A stretch of DNA of 64,000 nucleotides from Candidatus Binataceae bacterium (GCA_035294265.1 DATGLK010000035.1:1-64000), one strand, 5' to 3'. Shown: positions 35,508-44,868, counted from the stretch's first letter. Notes: generated by a model not told the origin, from the letters alone. Translations and numbers: made by a program.

Positions 35508-36572
35508 ATGGGTGAAATATTGGGCATCGGAACAACCCACTACCCGGGCTTGGTGGTGGCCGACGAATTCATACCGGCAAGCTTCCTGCGTATCATGAAT
35601 GCACCCAACGTTGATCCGCGCTACCGTGACCGGGCCAACTGGCAGGCGGAGGGGCTGGCCGAACTGGGCGAGGATAATGGGCTTGCGACCTCTCGTCGTT
35701 ATCGGGCTCGCATGTGGGAGAATTTTCGCCGGCTGCGCGCCGAGGTGGACGCCTTCAATCCCGACTTTATCGTGATTTTTGGCGACGACCAGTACGAAAA
35801 TTTCAAAGAAGACATTATCCCGACCTTTTGCATCTTCGGCCTAGACGACGATCTTGAGGTGCGGCCATGGTCGCATGGGCAATGGTCCAAGGTTCCCAAC
35901 GCCTGGGGCGAGCCCAAGGACTGGACCTTGCGCCTGCATGGCCATCGCAATGGCGCCCGCGCGCTGACCGCCGGATTGATCCGGCGCGGGGTTCCGATGC
36001 CGTATGCCTACAAGCTTCATGGCGACCTGGCCCACGCCTTTGTCAACACCGTGTTGTACCTGGATTGCGATCGCCGCGGCTTCCAGCATCCCATCGTACC
36101 CTTTCACGTTAATTGCTACGGCAGTGCCGTGCTGTCGGCGGGCGGTGCTTTCGATCACCTGTTCAAGGAGCCCCGCCAGGAAGCGATGCCTGATCCGCCG
36201 GGCCCCAGCCCCGCGATGTGCATGGAAGTGGGAGCCAAACTGGCGCAGGCCGCAGCCGAGAGTCCTTACCGAATCGTCCTGATGGCCTCCTCGAGCTGGT
36301 CGCATGCGTTTTTGTCGAGCGCCATGGGCTGGGTCATTCCAGACCACCAATCTGACCGCCAGATGCTGGATGCGCTGCGCCGCGCCGATTATGATTTCTG
36401 GCGCTCGCGTACCCAGGCTCAGGCCGAAGCGGCCGGACTGCATGAGATGCTTAATTGGTGGGTGCTGGTCGGAGCGATGGCCGAGTTGGGGCGCAAACCA
36501 ATAATTCACGACTATATCGAAAGTCAGATTTTTCTTTCCGATAAGTGTTTCGCCTCCTTTCCAGCCAAATAG
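35508..36572 (+). CDS. Extradiol ring-cleavage dioxygenase, LigB (class III) superfamily
   Basis: A 354-residue protein that resembles the catalytic subunit of protocatechuate 4,5-dioxygenase-type enzymes, which use Fe(II) to open catechol rings. It starts GEILGIGTTHYPGL, with the metal His near residue 11, followed by DFIVIFGDDQYENF. Later come YKLHGDLAHAFVNTVLYL and the C-terminal VLMASSSWSHAFLSS, with an active-site His. The ATG at 35508 has a strong GGGAGG site. Together with the SDR and the Rieske gene it points to aromatic compound breakdown, though the substrate is open. Confidence 0.8.
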   Translation: MGEILGIGTTHYPGLVVADEFIPASFLRIMNAPNVDPRYRDRANWQAEGLAELGEDNGLATSRRYRARMWENFRRLRAEVDAFNPDFIVIFGDDQYENFKEDIIPTFCIFGLDDDLEVRPWSHGQWSKVPNAWGEPKDWTLRLHGHRNGARALTAGLIRRGVPMPYAYKLHGDLAHAFVNTVLYLDCDRRGFQHPIVPFHVNCYGSAVLSAGGAFDHLFKEPRQEAMPDPPGPSPAMCMEVGAKLAQAAAESPYRIVLMASSSWSHAFLSSAMGWVIPDHQSDRQMLDALRRADYDFWRSRTQAQAEAAGLHEMLNWWVLVGAMAELGRKPIIHDYIESQIFLSDKCFASFPAK

Positions 36573-36598
36573 TCAATTCTGGCCGATCCGGAGCGCGG

Positions 36599-37300
36599 GT
36601 GGCAAAGCCTAGGCCGCGCTCCGCCCAGCGCCGGCGGGCGAGCACCCGCCCCCAGCGATACAGCCGTCACGGCCTGTTATTGACCGCAGCCGGAGCACTG
36701 GGCCTGCTGTTGAGCGCCGCCGCCGGTGCGATCGCGCTCAACAATGTGGCATTGCTGGCGCCGCCGGGCCTGCGCGCCCGCTTGAGCCGCTACCTGTGGC
36801 GCAACTGGGCCGCGACCAGCGTGCGAGGCGCGAGCTTGGCGGCGTGTGATCAGCTCGCGCCCCGCGCCAGTGGCCGGCGCGCGGCGCGAGCATCGTTAAC
36901 ACGCGCCCTTTCGCCCCTCACGCCCTCTGGCCCGCGCTTTCCAGAACTCGTTCAACGCGGCTTTCCGGGCCTTACCCCGGATCAACTCTTTGCGCTCAGC
37001 CGCCAGACCGTTCAAAATCTTGGCGGATGGCGTTTGGTGGGCGTTGATTCCGCTTCCCGCACGCTGCAATGTACCTATAGCTCACGCCTGCTGGGACTGG
37101 TTGACGACATCAAAATCGTAGTTTTGCCCGACAGCGAGATCGCCTTATGCTCGCGCTCGCGACATCTCTTGCCCGACTTCGGCGCCAACCTGGGTCATAT
37201 CCAGGAGTTTTACGCGGCCCTGAGCCAACCCGTCGAGCAGGCCTATGTCAGCCAAGCTCAAATCCTCCAGCAACGCTTACGCGCCAGCGGGTGGCGCTGA
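36599..37300 (+). CDS. DUF1499 family protein
   Basis: A 233-residue protein with a basic N-terminus, one membrane helix (LLLTAAGALGLLLSAAAGAI) and a C-terminal DUF1499 domain: LGGWRLVGVDSASRTLQCTY, LLGLVDDIKIVVLPDSEIAL and LPDFGANLGHIQEFYAAL. The family is widespread and of unknown function, often envelope-located. The GTG at 36599 follows CCGGAG at 7 bases. Upstream starts would overlap the dioxygenase gene without support. The start is the uncertain point. Confidence 0.78.
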   Translation: MAKPRPRSAQRRRASTRPQRYSRHGLLLTAAGALGLLLSAAAGAIALNNVALLAPPGLRARLSRYLWRNWAATSVRGASLAACDQLAPRASGRRAARASLTRALSPLTPSGPRFPELVQRGFPGLTPDQLFALSRQTVQNLGGWRLVGVDSASRTLQCTYSSRLLGLVDDIKIVVLPDSEIALCSRSRHLLPDFGANLGHIQEFYAALSQPVEQAYVSQAQILQQRLRASGWR

Positions 37301-37315
37301 AAATGGGAGTATCTT

Positions 37316-37591
37316 GTGCCGATTAGAGAGTCTGAAATCGACGCTCTGGCTCACGCCTTGATCGAGGGGTTGATTGCCCACGGGCAACTCGTTTTGAAAG
37401 CCCCAGTGCAAGATGTCATTGCCTGCGTGGTCGAACTTTTCTCCGACAACTTCGAGATCGAAGCCAAGCTGGACGAGGAGGCCGAGCGGATGGCCGAGAC
37501 TCAGGCTCGCCAGCATCCGGGCGTCGACGCCACCCGGCTGCGCACGCTCATCAAGCAGCGCCTAGCCGAACAAAAGGGGTTTACCCTGTAG
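37316..37591 (+). CDS. DUF507 family protein, first copy
   Basis: A 91-residue acidic helical protein starting PIRESEIDALAHALIEGLIA. It shows the DUF507 layout with a central LFSDNFEIEAKLDEEAERMA and a C-terminal TRLRTLIKQRLAEQKG. The GTG start at 37316 has GGGAGT upstream. It is followed after 4 bases by a second DUF507 gene. The pair is common in deltaproteobacteria. Function unknown. Confidence 0.82.
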   Translation: MPIRESEIDALAHALIEGLIAHGQLVLKAPVQDVIACVVELFSDNFEIEAKLDEEAERMAETQARQHPGVDATRLRTLIKQRLAEQKGFTL

Positions 37592-37595
37592 TCAA

Positions 37596-37871
37596 ATGAA
37601 GCTGAGCGAAGCGCGGATGCTGTTTTTAGTTCGTGAAGCCCTTACCCGCTTGCGCGACGAAGGCTTGGCCGAGATTCCTAATTTCTCCCTGGCCCTGCGC
37701 CGGGGGCGTGAAATAGTGGGTCAATGGGCCGAGCGTGGCGACCAGCTTGATGCCGTGGTCCGGCGCAAAATCGCCTCCCTGCGCCGCGGCGTGGTCGAGG
37801 GCAGCAGCGAATGGCAAATTCTCTATCGCCGCTACCGTGAGGAAGAGCAACGCAAAAAAGGGCCGCGCTGA
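37596..37871 (+). CDS. DUF507 family protein, second copy
   Basis: A 91-residue basic partner of the preceding gene: MKLSEARMLFLVREALTRL, then LDAVVRRKIASLRRGVVEGS and WQILYRRYREEEQRKK, the most conserved end of the DUF507 family. The first copy is acidic and this one basic, so they may form a heterodimer, an inference from charge and linkage. The ATG at 37596 sits 4 bases past the first stop. Confidence 0.85.
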   Translation: MKLSEARMLFLVREALTRLRDEGLAEIPNFSLALRRGREIVGQWAERGDQLDAVVRRKIASLRRGVVEGSSEWQILYRRYREEEQRKKGPR

Positions 37872-38083
37872 CCGCGAGACTTTCTGCAAATGCCGTCATC
37901 TATAAATTGCTGAAGCTTCTCCCCCGACCAGTAGAGAGGTGGGGGTAGATGATGGCGAAGGATTTTTCTCAGGCTAGGCTGTCTATGCCCGGCGGCGGCT
38001 CTTAGGGCGGGCGTCTCGGCCCCTCCATGTCGCGCAAGCCTTTCGGCCAGGCGCCTCCGCCAGCCTTGATTACAAAGCAACAC

Positions 38084-38123
38084 AAAAAGTGCAAAGCCGG
38101 GGAGCTTACACCCCCGGCTTTGC
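38084..38123 (-). terminator. Rho-independent terminator of the transporter gene
   Basis: A perfect 12-bp stem, GCAAAGCCGGGG at 38091-38102 and its complement at 38112-38123, around a 9-base loop. On the minus strand it is followed by ACTTTTTGTG (38090-38081). It lies 15 bases after the stop of the 38138-38860 gene. Confidence 0.82.
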
Positions 38124-38137
38124 CAAACGAGGATAGC

Positions 38138-38860
38138 TCAGGCGTGCAGATCGGTATGAGGCTGGATCGTGGACGGCGTCGGTCCGGCGCGTAGCCCTTC
38201 GGCATGCAGCCGTCGAATGCGCTCGTACTCCTCGTTCTCTGCGCGATCGCGCACCGAAGGGATCAGCCCCACCGGCATCACCTCACTGCGATACGCCTCG
38301 TTGAAGGCCTCGGCGAACGACCCGTAAGCAGCGCCCAGCGAGCTTAAGATGGCGGCGGCGCCGCCTGCGATCCCCACCAAGCCATACGGGCCAAAGTGTG
38401 CGATTCCCAGCAACACCCACGACAGCCACAAAAACAGCAGGGTGCCGTTGAGGGTGGCCGATTCAGCGAAGGAAGCCACCCACAAATAGGCGATAATCAC
38501 ACCCGAGACCAACAATACCATGCCGATGGAAATCGAGGCGCTGGCGCGGATGGTGGCGCTGGAGGAGAGCATGCCGAAGGCCGCCAAGTTAGGGGCGTTA
38601 ATCAGCCCGAACCAGGCATAAAGGACGCCAACGTAGGAAAAGAGGGTCGCGCCCATCGTATTGCCATAAGCAAAGCTCCACATTCCAGCCAACAACTCAC
38701 CGACGCCGCCGATAAGGACGGCCTCGCCGAAATATGGCATCCAGCCCGTCGGCGATTGAAACAGAACGGCAAAACCCAACAAGAAAGTAGTGATTCCAAG
38801 ACAGGCCAGCCCCAATGGAAACGGGTTGGCGATTCCTTTATCTTTGCCCGGCGTCAGCAT
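38138..38860 (-). CDS. GPR1/FUN34/YaaH (SatP) family acetate/succinate transporter
   Basis: A 240-residue inner-membrane carrier with six helices. The family signature NPFPLGLACLGITTFLLG appears near residue 12 (usual form NPAPLGL). Helices include FGEAVLIGGVGELLAGMWSF and YVGVLYAWFGLINAPN. The soluble C-terminus is unusually long, about 50 residues (AEAFNEAYRSEVMP onward). Family members move acetate, succinate or ammonium. The ATG at 38860 has a strong GGAGGAG site and the gene ends in a clear terminator, so it is a single-gene unit. Confidence 0.88.
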   Translation of the reverse strand: MLTPGKDKGIANPFPLGLACLGITTFLLGFAVLFQSPTGWMPYFGEAVLIGGVGELLAGMWSFAYGNTMGATLFSYVGVLYAWFGLINAPNLAAFGMLSSSATIRASASISIGMVLLVSGVIIAYLWVASFAESATLNGTLLFLWLSWVLLGIAHFGPYGLVGIAGGAAAILSSLGAAYGSFAEAFNEAYRSEVMPVGLIPSVRDRAENEEYERIRRLHAEGLRAGPTPSTIQPHTDLHA

Positions 38861-39191
38861 AAAGGCTCCTCCATCAGTGCAATGGTTAAGGGCCGACTTG
38901 GTCCCGCGCGCGGCGCGCTTGGAAAGGACAGACGGAAGGTTAAGTGCAACCGGCCGGGCTAAACCGGCACGATCTTTGTCTCTATAGACAAAATTTTATG
39001 CCCCTGATTTCCCCCGCGAAACTTTTTATCCGCGACCCGCACCCCGACTGCCATGCCGGGCAATTTACGTGGCGCCGAGACGGAGGAACAGCCGGCCTCA
39101 GCTTGAAGGTGCGCGTACTTCAAGAACTAATGCTCTAAACTGGGTACCCTTTGCGTCAAGAAGCGCGACGCGCTCGGCCTTCGGGGCCTGA
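38861..39191. other. Intergenic region between the transporter gene and zwf
   Basis: About 331 bases. It contains the upstream region of the SatP-type gene, with a short hairpin TTTGTC/GACAAA at 38975-38992 flanked by AT-rich bases. The part next to zwf holds no recognisable gene, RNA or terminator. The small reading frames here have no ribosome site or family likeness. Confidence 0.4.
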
Positions 39192-40709
39192 TTAAGGCTC
39201 GCACCAGAGGTGGCCGCCGCGCGCCAGCAGCTCATCCGCCGCCGGCGGTCCCCAACTTCCGGCCGGATAAACCGCCAGCCGCGGCGGGTTCTCCCCGCGC
39301 CAAGCGTCCAGAATGCTCTGGACGAAGCCCCACGAACGCTCCACCATGTCCGCGCGCACGAACAAGGTCTGATCCCCCAACATCACTTCATACAGTAGCA
39401 TCTCGTAAGCCTCGGGCGAGGTGGCACCGAAGACGCCGGCGTAATGGAGGTCCATCCGCACAGGCTGGATGGTCAAGCCCAAGCCCGGATGCTTGGCCGA
39501 CACCGTCAGAGAAAAACCCTCATCGGGTTGAATCCGCAGCATCAAAATATTGGCCGGCAAATCGGCGTGCTCGGCGAACAAAATCCGCGGCAAGGGCCGG
39601 AAGTGGATTGCGATGGAGCTGGTGCGTTTTGCCAGCCGTTTGCCGGTGCGCAGGTAGAAAGGTACTCCCGACCACCGCCAGTTGTTGATAGACAGTTTGA
39701 GCGCCACGAAGGTTTCACTTTGCGAGCCGGCGCTCACCCCGGCCTCTTCCAGATACCCCGGGACCGTCTGGCCCTCGATTTGTCCACTGGTATAGCGCCC
39801 CCGCACTACCTGGTTGGCGACCTCGGCGGGCGTAAGCGGCCCCAGTGCGCGCAGCACGTTTAGCTTGGCCTCCTGAATAGCGTCGGCCTCCAGCGTGACC
39901 GGCGGCTCCATCGCAATTAGGGCCAGCAGTTGCAGTAAATGATTCTGGACCATATCGCGCAAGGCGCCGGCATGATCGTAATAATCCGCGCGCGTGCCCA
40001 CCCCTTCGTGTTCCGCCACCGTGATCTGCACGTTATCGACGTGATGGTTGTTCCAAACCTGCTCGAAGATGCTGTTGGCAAAGCGCAGCACCATGAAATT
40101 GCGGACGGTTTCCTTACCCAGGTAATGGTCAATTCGAAAAATTTGACTTTCCGCTAAGTAGCGATGCAGGCCCTGGTTGATCGCCAATGCGCTGGCCAAG
40201 TCGTTGCCGATCGGTTTTTCCACCACCACTCGGGTAAAGCCCGCAACCTCGGGGGGATTGATCAATCCAACCTGATGGAGCCATTCCACCCATTTCTGAA
40301 TCGAGCCGGGCGGAATAGCCAGATAGAAGATGCGATTAGGTGGCAGGTTGGCGGCAGCTTCAATTTGCTGCAGAGCGTCGCGCAAGTGGGCGAAGCCGGT
40401 GGCGCCCTCCGCTCCGGGCACATAATGCAGGCGAGCGGCAAAGCGCCGCCAGCATTCGTCATTAAAGCCGCTGCGGGAAAAGCGTTTGATCCCCTCGGCC
40501 GCGTGGGCACGAAATTGCTCCTGGCTGAGAGGACGACGCGCGGCACCTACAATTCGCGTGGTCTCGGCCAGCATCCCCTGTTGGCAGGCATCGAGATCGT
40601 AAAGCGCCGGCATCAGCTTGCGCATCGCCAAATCGCCGGAAGCACCGAAAATCACTATCGAGCATGGGGGCACCGCGGCGGCCCCGGCTAACCGTACAAT
40701 TTGAGCCAT
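39192..40709 (-). CDS. zwf: Glucose-6-phosphate 1-dehydrogenase
   Basis: First enzyme of the oxidative pentose phosphate route. The 505-residue product has the cofactor loop IVIFGASGDLAMRKL, VVVEKPIGNDLASA, the active-site signature FRIDHYLGKETVRN near residue 190, and GVPFYLRTGKRLAKRTSSIA. The length is normal. The ATG at 40709 is clear. It stands 51 bases upstream-side of the BamD-like gene on the same strand. 6-phosphogluconolactonase and Gnd are not in view. Confidence 0.96.
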   Translation of the reverse strand: MAQIVRLAGAAAVPPCSIVIFGASGDLAMRKLMPALYDLDACQQGMLAETTRIVGAARRPLSQEQFRAHAAEGIKRFSRSGFNDECWRRFAARLHYVPGAEGATGFAHLRDALQQIEAAANLPPNRIFYLAIPPGSIQKWVEWLHQVGLINPPEVAGFTRVVVEKPIGNDLASALAINQGLHRYLAESQIFRIDHYLGKETVRNFMVLRFANSIFEQVWNNHHVDNVQITVAEHEGVGTRADYYDHAGALRDMVQNHLLQLLALIAMEPPVTLEADAIQEAKLNVLRALGPLTPAEVANQVVRGRYTSGQIEGQTVPGYLEEAGVSAGSQSETFVALKLSINNWRWSGVPFYLRTGKRLAKRTSSIAIHFRPLPRILFAEHADLPANILMLRIQPDEGFSLTVSAKHPGLGLTIQPVRMDLHYAGVFGATSPEAYEMLLYEVMLGDQTLFVRADMVERSWGFVQSILDAWRGENPPRLAVYPAGSWGPPAADELLARGGHLWCEP

Positions 40710-40760
40710 CGCTAATTCACCTTAGCTCGCCGCCCGGGGCGCGAATTTTGGCTTATTCGA

Positions 40761-42071
40761 TCAGGGCTGATCGCTCGACGCGTCGCCTTCCTGACTGTCC
40801 GTGGTCTGGTCACCCGCCTGGCCCAAATCGGTTTCATCACTGGTAAAGGTTATCAGCAGGCGCGAGGGTTCTTCGAGCGGAATGATCGCAAAGCGGGCCA
40901 CATGGGTGGTATTGACCACCACCGTAGTGGAGGTACCGTCACTTTTAATGTCGGAATCGCGAAAGATCGAGCGGTCGAACACCATATGCTGGTCCAGCTT
41001 GGAATCGGGCTGGGTATTAAGCATCCGCACGGTCAGGGTGCTGAAATCGGGACCGCCCTCAAAATGCTTTTGGAACTTAACCGGACCGCTCAGATCGAAA
41101 ATAATCGATATCGGCTTGGGCGAAGAGGCCAGCCGAATCCCGCGCAGCGTAACCGGCGGGCCGTTGTCGGCGACTGCCGGGGTCAGCGCCGCGCCACCAG
41201 CCACCGGCGCCGCTCCGGCGCTCATCCCGTCGCGTTCGTGATGACTAACGGTTATCAGGGGCGGTTCGTCCTGAGGGGGGCCGAAGCCGCTTTCCGCCAA
41301 TACCAGCCTCAGTGGATCCTCTTCGGTATCGACCGGCTGGTTAAGTTGCTTTAGCTCCTTGTCGGCAAGCGCGGCATATTTGGTTTTGCCGTAATCCGCC
41401 TTGATCGCTGCGAAAGCCTGTGCCGCCGAATATTTCTTGCCTTCTTTCTTCAAGGTTTCGGCCAAATCGTACAATCCCTTGGGTGCCACCGGCGTCTCGG
41501 GATACATCTCCATCAGTTCGGCATAACGCGACTCGGCGGCGGGAAAATTGGCCTGCTTGGCGTAGTAGCTGCCAATCATGTACTCGTTGCCAGCCAGCAC
41601 CTGCCGGCAGACCTCAATCCGCTGATGGGCCAACTCGGCGAACGCACTCTCCGGATAATGCGCTTCTAACAACCGGAACTGCTCCATCGCCGACTTGGTG
41701 TTGCTCTGGTCCTGGGCCGGTCCGTGCATCTGGTCGAAATACGACATCCCCAGATAATAGCTCGCCAGCGGCAGTTCCTTGTTCATGGGATGCATTCGGA
41801 CAAAATCGCTCAAGGCACTGATCGCCTCGGGATAGTCATGCATCGTGTAGTAGGTCAGCCCGATCTTAAGTTCCGCCTGCTCGGCCAAGGGACTAAAGGG
41901 ATACTGGTCGACTAGGCGCTGGTAGTTTTCGATCGCGCCTTTGTACACGCCGCGGTCGTAAAAATACTCGCCCTGCGAATAGTAATCGTGGACCGAGGGA
42001 ACCTTTTTGTTGGCGCAAGCACCAGTCAGGAGCGCCAGGCAAAGTGATAGCGAAAGTAGCCGAACTTTCAT
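40761..42071 (-). CDS. bamD: BamD-like outer-membrane assembly lipoprotein with an added C-terminal AMIN-like domain
   Basis: 436 residues. A lipoprotein signal (LLSLSLCLALLTGAC) is followed by a TPR-type BamD region: DYYSQGEYFYDRGVYKGAIE, then YYTMHDYPEAISALSDFVRM, with the canonical pairings to about residue 250. BamD usually ends near residue 245-280. Here a Pro/Ala linker leads to a beta-rich domain (VTLRGIRLASSPKPISIIFD to PSRLLITFTSDE), which looks like an AMIN domain as found in cell-wall amidases and type IV pilus secretins. It would anchor BAM and perhaps bind peptidoglycan, an inference. Confidence 0.82.
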   Translation of the reverse strand: MKVRLLSLSLCLALLTGACANKKVPSVHDYYSQGEYFYDRGVYKGAIENYQRLVDQYPFSPLAEQAELKIGLTYYTMHDYPEAISALSDFVRMHPMNKELPLASYYLGMSYFDQMHGPAQDQSNTKSAMEQFRLLEAHYPESAFAELAHQRIEVCRQVLAGNEYMIGSYYAKQANFPAAESRYAELMEMYPETPVAPKGLYDLAETLKKEGKKYSAAQAFAAIKADYGKTKYAALADKELKQLNQPVDTEEDPLRLVLAESGFGPPQDEPPLITVSHHERDGMSAGAAPVAGGAALTPAVADNGPPVTLRGIRLASSPKPISIIFDLSGPVKFQKHFEGGPDFSTLTVRMLNTQPDSKLDQHMVFDRSIFRDSDIKSDGTSTTVVVNTTHVARFAIIPLEEPSRLLITFTSDETDLGQAGDQTTDSQEGDASSDQP

Positions 42072-42136
42072 TTGGAACCCCTAGCAGCCTATGAAATGAG
42101 GGGGGCGAAGGCAAGCTGAGCATCTCACCAGCTTGC

Positions 42137-42799
42137 TCACTTATGCGGCACAAAATTAGCCACCTTCCGCGCGTAGCAGGCGCGGAAAATGGGACGGCCG
42201 GCACGCTCGAACTTGCGCCCGAAAGTACCGCGCAGGTCGTCGGTTCCCGGCCTTTGGACAAGTTCGAAGCCCCCCTCCTCCATCAGCTTGCTAAGCACGC
42301 AGAAATAGGCCTGCACGTCGGTAGCTAGATAGACTATGCCGTCGGACTGCAGGCATCGGGCCAGACCGGCTACGAAGGCAGGAGAAAAAAGCCGGTGGCG
42401 CTGATGGCGATTTTTTGGCCAGGGATCGGGAAAATAAATGTGGAAGGCCGCGACGCTGGCTGCCGGCAGCATCAGGTTAACCACGCTGCGAGCGTCGGCG
42501 TGAAGCGCGCGTAAATTGGGAAGCCCAGCGTCGATTACCGCCCGCATCAACCAGTGGAAAGCCGAGCCGCCCAGTTCTAGAGCCAGAAAATTGTGAGCCG
42601 TATGGGCTCGGGCCCAAGCCACGATGAAGTCGCCTTTACCGGCGCCGATTTCGACTTCAAGCGGTGCCGGCCGGGAAAACCATCCTTCCGGATCAACGCG
42701 GAAGACGCCACCACGTGTCACCTCCTTGTCCAGCTCAGAAAGTGCCAAGGCAAAGGCAGGATCGCGAAACAAGCGCGCGGTGTTGCGAATTCGTGCCAT
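42137..42799 (-). CDS. trmB: tRNA (guanine-N7-)-methyltransferase
   Basis: Methylates G46 of tRNAs with S-adenosylmethionine. The 220-residue product has the SAM loop LEVEIGAGKGDFIVAWA near residue 50, and the family signature HIYFPDPWPKNRHQRHRLF near residue 120. The ATG at 42799 is the only good start. It is followed by bamD on the same strand, 65 bases away. Confidence 0.95.
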   Translation of the reverse strand: MARIRNTARLFRDPAFALALSELDKEVTRGGVFRVDPEGWFSRPAPLEVEIGAGKGDFIVAWARAHTAHNFLALELGGSAFHWLMRAVIDAGLPNLRALHADARSVVNLMLPAASVAAFHIYFPDPWPKNRHQRHRLFSPAFVAGLARCLQSDGIVYLATDVQAYFCVLSKLMEEGGFELVQRPGTDDLRGTFGRKFERAGRPIFRACYARKVANFVPHK

Positions 42800-42969
42800 C
42801 GAGGCTGACTGCGGGCGCTCAACCCTTTGCCAGGCGAAGTCCGGGGGGCGAGCGCAGCGGATATCAACGATGCATCACGCTAGCCGATCGCGCCGCCAGC
42901 CGCGAGAGGCGAGCCAGCCGAGGCTAGGTTATTTGAGGGGCGGGCGGGCTTTGCTAACCTGACGGGAAA

Positions 42970-44088
42970 ATGAGCGCGCACGAAAAATTGGTCCGCATCC
43001 GAGAGGAGCTCAACGGGCAGTTTCAAGAGCGCGGCGAGTTGGTCGACGGTGCCCTGTGCGCCCTGCTAGCAGCCCAACACGTGTTGATCGTTGGACCGCC
43101 GGGAACCGCCAAATCGATGCTGGCCGAAGAGCTTTGCCAACGTATCGAAGGCGCTACTTACTTTCAGTGGCTGCTGACCAAATTCACCACCCCCGAGGAG
43201 CTGTTTGGCGCGGTCAGCCTGCGCGCCCTGGAGCATGACGACTACCGCCGGGTGACCAGCCACAAACTGCCTGAAGCCCATATCGCCTTTCTCGACGAGG
43301 TCTTCAAAGCCAACTCGGCCATTCTCAACGCCCTGCTGACAATCGCCAACGAGCGGTTTTTTCACAATGGCCGAGAGCGCATGGCGGTGCCTTTGATCAC
43401 GCTGTTCGGCGCGTCGAACGAATTGCCCGAGGAGGACGACCTCACCGCGCTCTACGATCGGTTTCTGCTCCGTTTCGTGGTCGACTATATTGTCGAGGAT
43501 TTTCGCTTCCTCAAGATGATCGAGGCTCAGGCTCCGGTGCAGCGCACCCGTATCCAATTCACTGAATTGGCCGAGCTGCGCCAAGCCACGGCTGCCATAG
43601 AGCTGCCGGCTGGGGTGATGCACACCGTAGCAGATTTGCGCCGCGAGCTGCGCGCCCAGCAAATAATCGCCTCCGATCGACGTTACCACCAAGCCCTGCA
43701 GGTGCTGCGCGCTCACGCCCTGTTGATGGGACGGGAGCAGGTCAGCGAGGAAGATCTGCCCTTTCTGCAGCATGTGCTGTGGAAGGATCCCGAGGAGCGC
43801 GGCAAGCTGCGCGACGTCATCCGCCAGCTCATCAAGGGCTACGAAGAGACCGCACGCGAGTTGCTGATTCAGAGCGAAGAGCTCCACGAATACGCCAATC
43901 GCGCTTGGGAAAGCCAGGAATTGCGCGACCGCGCGCGGTTCGAAGCCACCGCCAAAATCGCCAATATCCTGCTGCGCTTCGACAGCCTGATGCGCGAAGC
44001 AAGCAACAGTGGGCGACCCCTGGCCGCAGTCGAAACGATGCGCGCGCAGGTCAAGAAAATCCAGCAGACGATGCTTCAAGAGTTGTAA
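42970..44088 (+). CDS. MoxR-family AAA+ ATPase (RavA-like)
   Basis: A 372-residue AAA+ chaperone-type ATPase: Walker A GPPGTAKS at residues 42-49, Walker B HIAFLDEVFKANSAIL, a sensor-1 segment LITLFGASNELPEEDD and an arginine-finger region LYDRFLLRFVV, then a helical C-terminal part (EETARELLIQSEELHEYANR). MoxR/RavA ATPases usually act with a von Willebrand-A domain protein, but none is adjacent here. recO follows after 8 bases, so the two are co-transcribed. Confidence 0.9.
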   Translation: MSAHEKLVRIREELNGQFQERGELVDGALCALLAAQHVLIVGPPGTAKSMLAEELCQRIEGATYFQWLLTKFTTPEELFGAVSLRALEHDDYRRVTSHKLPEAHIAFLDEVFKANSAILNALLTIANERFFHNGRERMAVPLITLFGASNELPEEDDLTALYDRFLLRFVVDYIVEDFRFLKMIEAQAPVQRTRIQFTELAELRQATAAIELPAGVMHTVADLRRELRAQQIIASDRRYHQALQVLRAHALLMGREQVSEEDLPFLQHVLWKDPEERGKLRDVIRQLIKGYEETARELLIQSEELHEYANRAWESQELRDRARFEATAKIANILLRFDSLMREASNSGRPLAAVETMRAQVKKIQQTMLQEL

Positions 44089-44096
44089 GCGCCGCC

Positions 44097-44852
44097 ATGC
44101 CGGCCGAAGAAGTTTCTCCCGCCATCGTACTGCGCACCCGCGACTATGCCGAGTCCGATCGGATTGTCACCCTGCTTACCCGCGATTCCGGCAAGTTGGC
44201 CGGTATCGCCAAGGGCGCCAAGCAATCGCGACGCCGCTTCGAGCGTAAGCTGGAAGTCTTCTCCCATGTGATGGTCTATTATCGGCGCCGCCCGCAGGGG
44301 GAGCTGGTGTTCATCACCCGCGCCGAAGCCGCCGCCCTGCCCGCCTTCGATTTGACCGACGACCTGGGCAAAATCGGGCTGGGCAGCTATCTAGTCGAAT
44401 TGACCGACGCGCTTAGCCGCGAACAGGGTGACAGCGCCGGCGCTTATGAAGTCCTGGCGGCCGCGATGCTAGCGCTGACCCGCCTGGGCCCCAGCCCGGC
44501 CTTGCGTCAGGCTTTCGAGTTGCAACTCCTGCGCTGGGCCGGCTATCAGCTTGAGTTTACCCGCTGCCGCCTATGCGCCGCCAAGCCCGGGCCTCAGGTC
44601 AAAAGCTTCGGCTTCATGGTGTCTCATGGCGGGATCGTATGCCAAGCCTGCCGGGTCGGCGCCGACAACGAGGCCATCAACCTGGATGCCGCCAGTGTCG
44701 CCGCGCTCAGCCGCCTGGGCTCGATGCCATTGGCTGAAGTCGGGCAAGCGCAGTGGGCCAGCCCACAGGCGCAAGCTGCCATCGGCCGCTTCATCTCTCC
44801 GCTGCTGGAACGCAAGTTGCGCTCGCTGAGCTTCCTTGAGCAGGTGCTGTAA
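44097..44852 (+). CDS. recO: DNA repair protein RecO
   Basis: Helps RecF/RecR load RecA at gaps. The 251-residue product begins SPAIVLRTRDYAESDRIVTL, an OB-fold start, contains the KLEVFSHVMVYYRRR stretch, and has a four-Cys zinc motif (CRLC and VCQAC, near residues 157 and 184). The ATG at 44097 is right after the MoxR stop. An open frame extending upstream through the MoxR gene is not coding. Confidence 0.94.
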   Translation: MPAEEVSPAIVLRTRDYAESDRIVTLLTRDSGKLAGIAKGAKQSRRRFERKLEVFSHVMVYYRRRPQGELVFITRAEAAALPAFDLTDDLGKIGLGSYLVELTDALSREQGDSAGAYEVLAAAMLALTRLGPSPALRQAFELQLLRWAGYQLEFTRCRLCAAKPGPQVKSFGFMVSHGGIVCQACRVGADNEAINLDAASVAALSRLGSMPLAEVGQAQWASPQAQAAIGRFISPLLERKLRSLSFLEQVL

Positions 44853-44868
44853 CCGACCTAGGGCATTG

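Noticed and set aside
43066-44079. A 337-residue open frame on the minus strand
   Set aside because: Antisense to the MoxR ATPase, whose Walker motifs and length are convincing on the plus strand.
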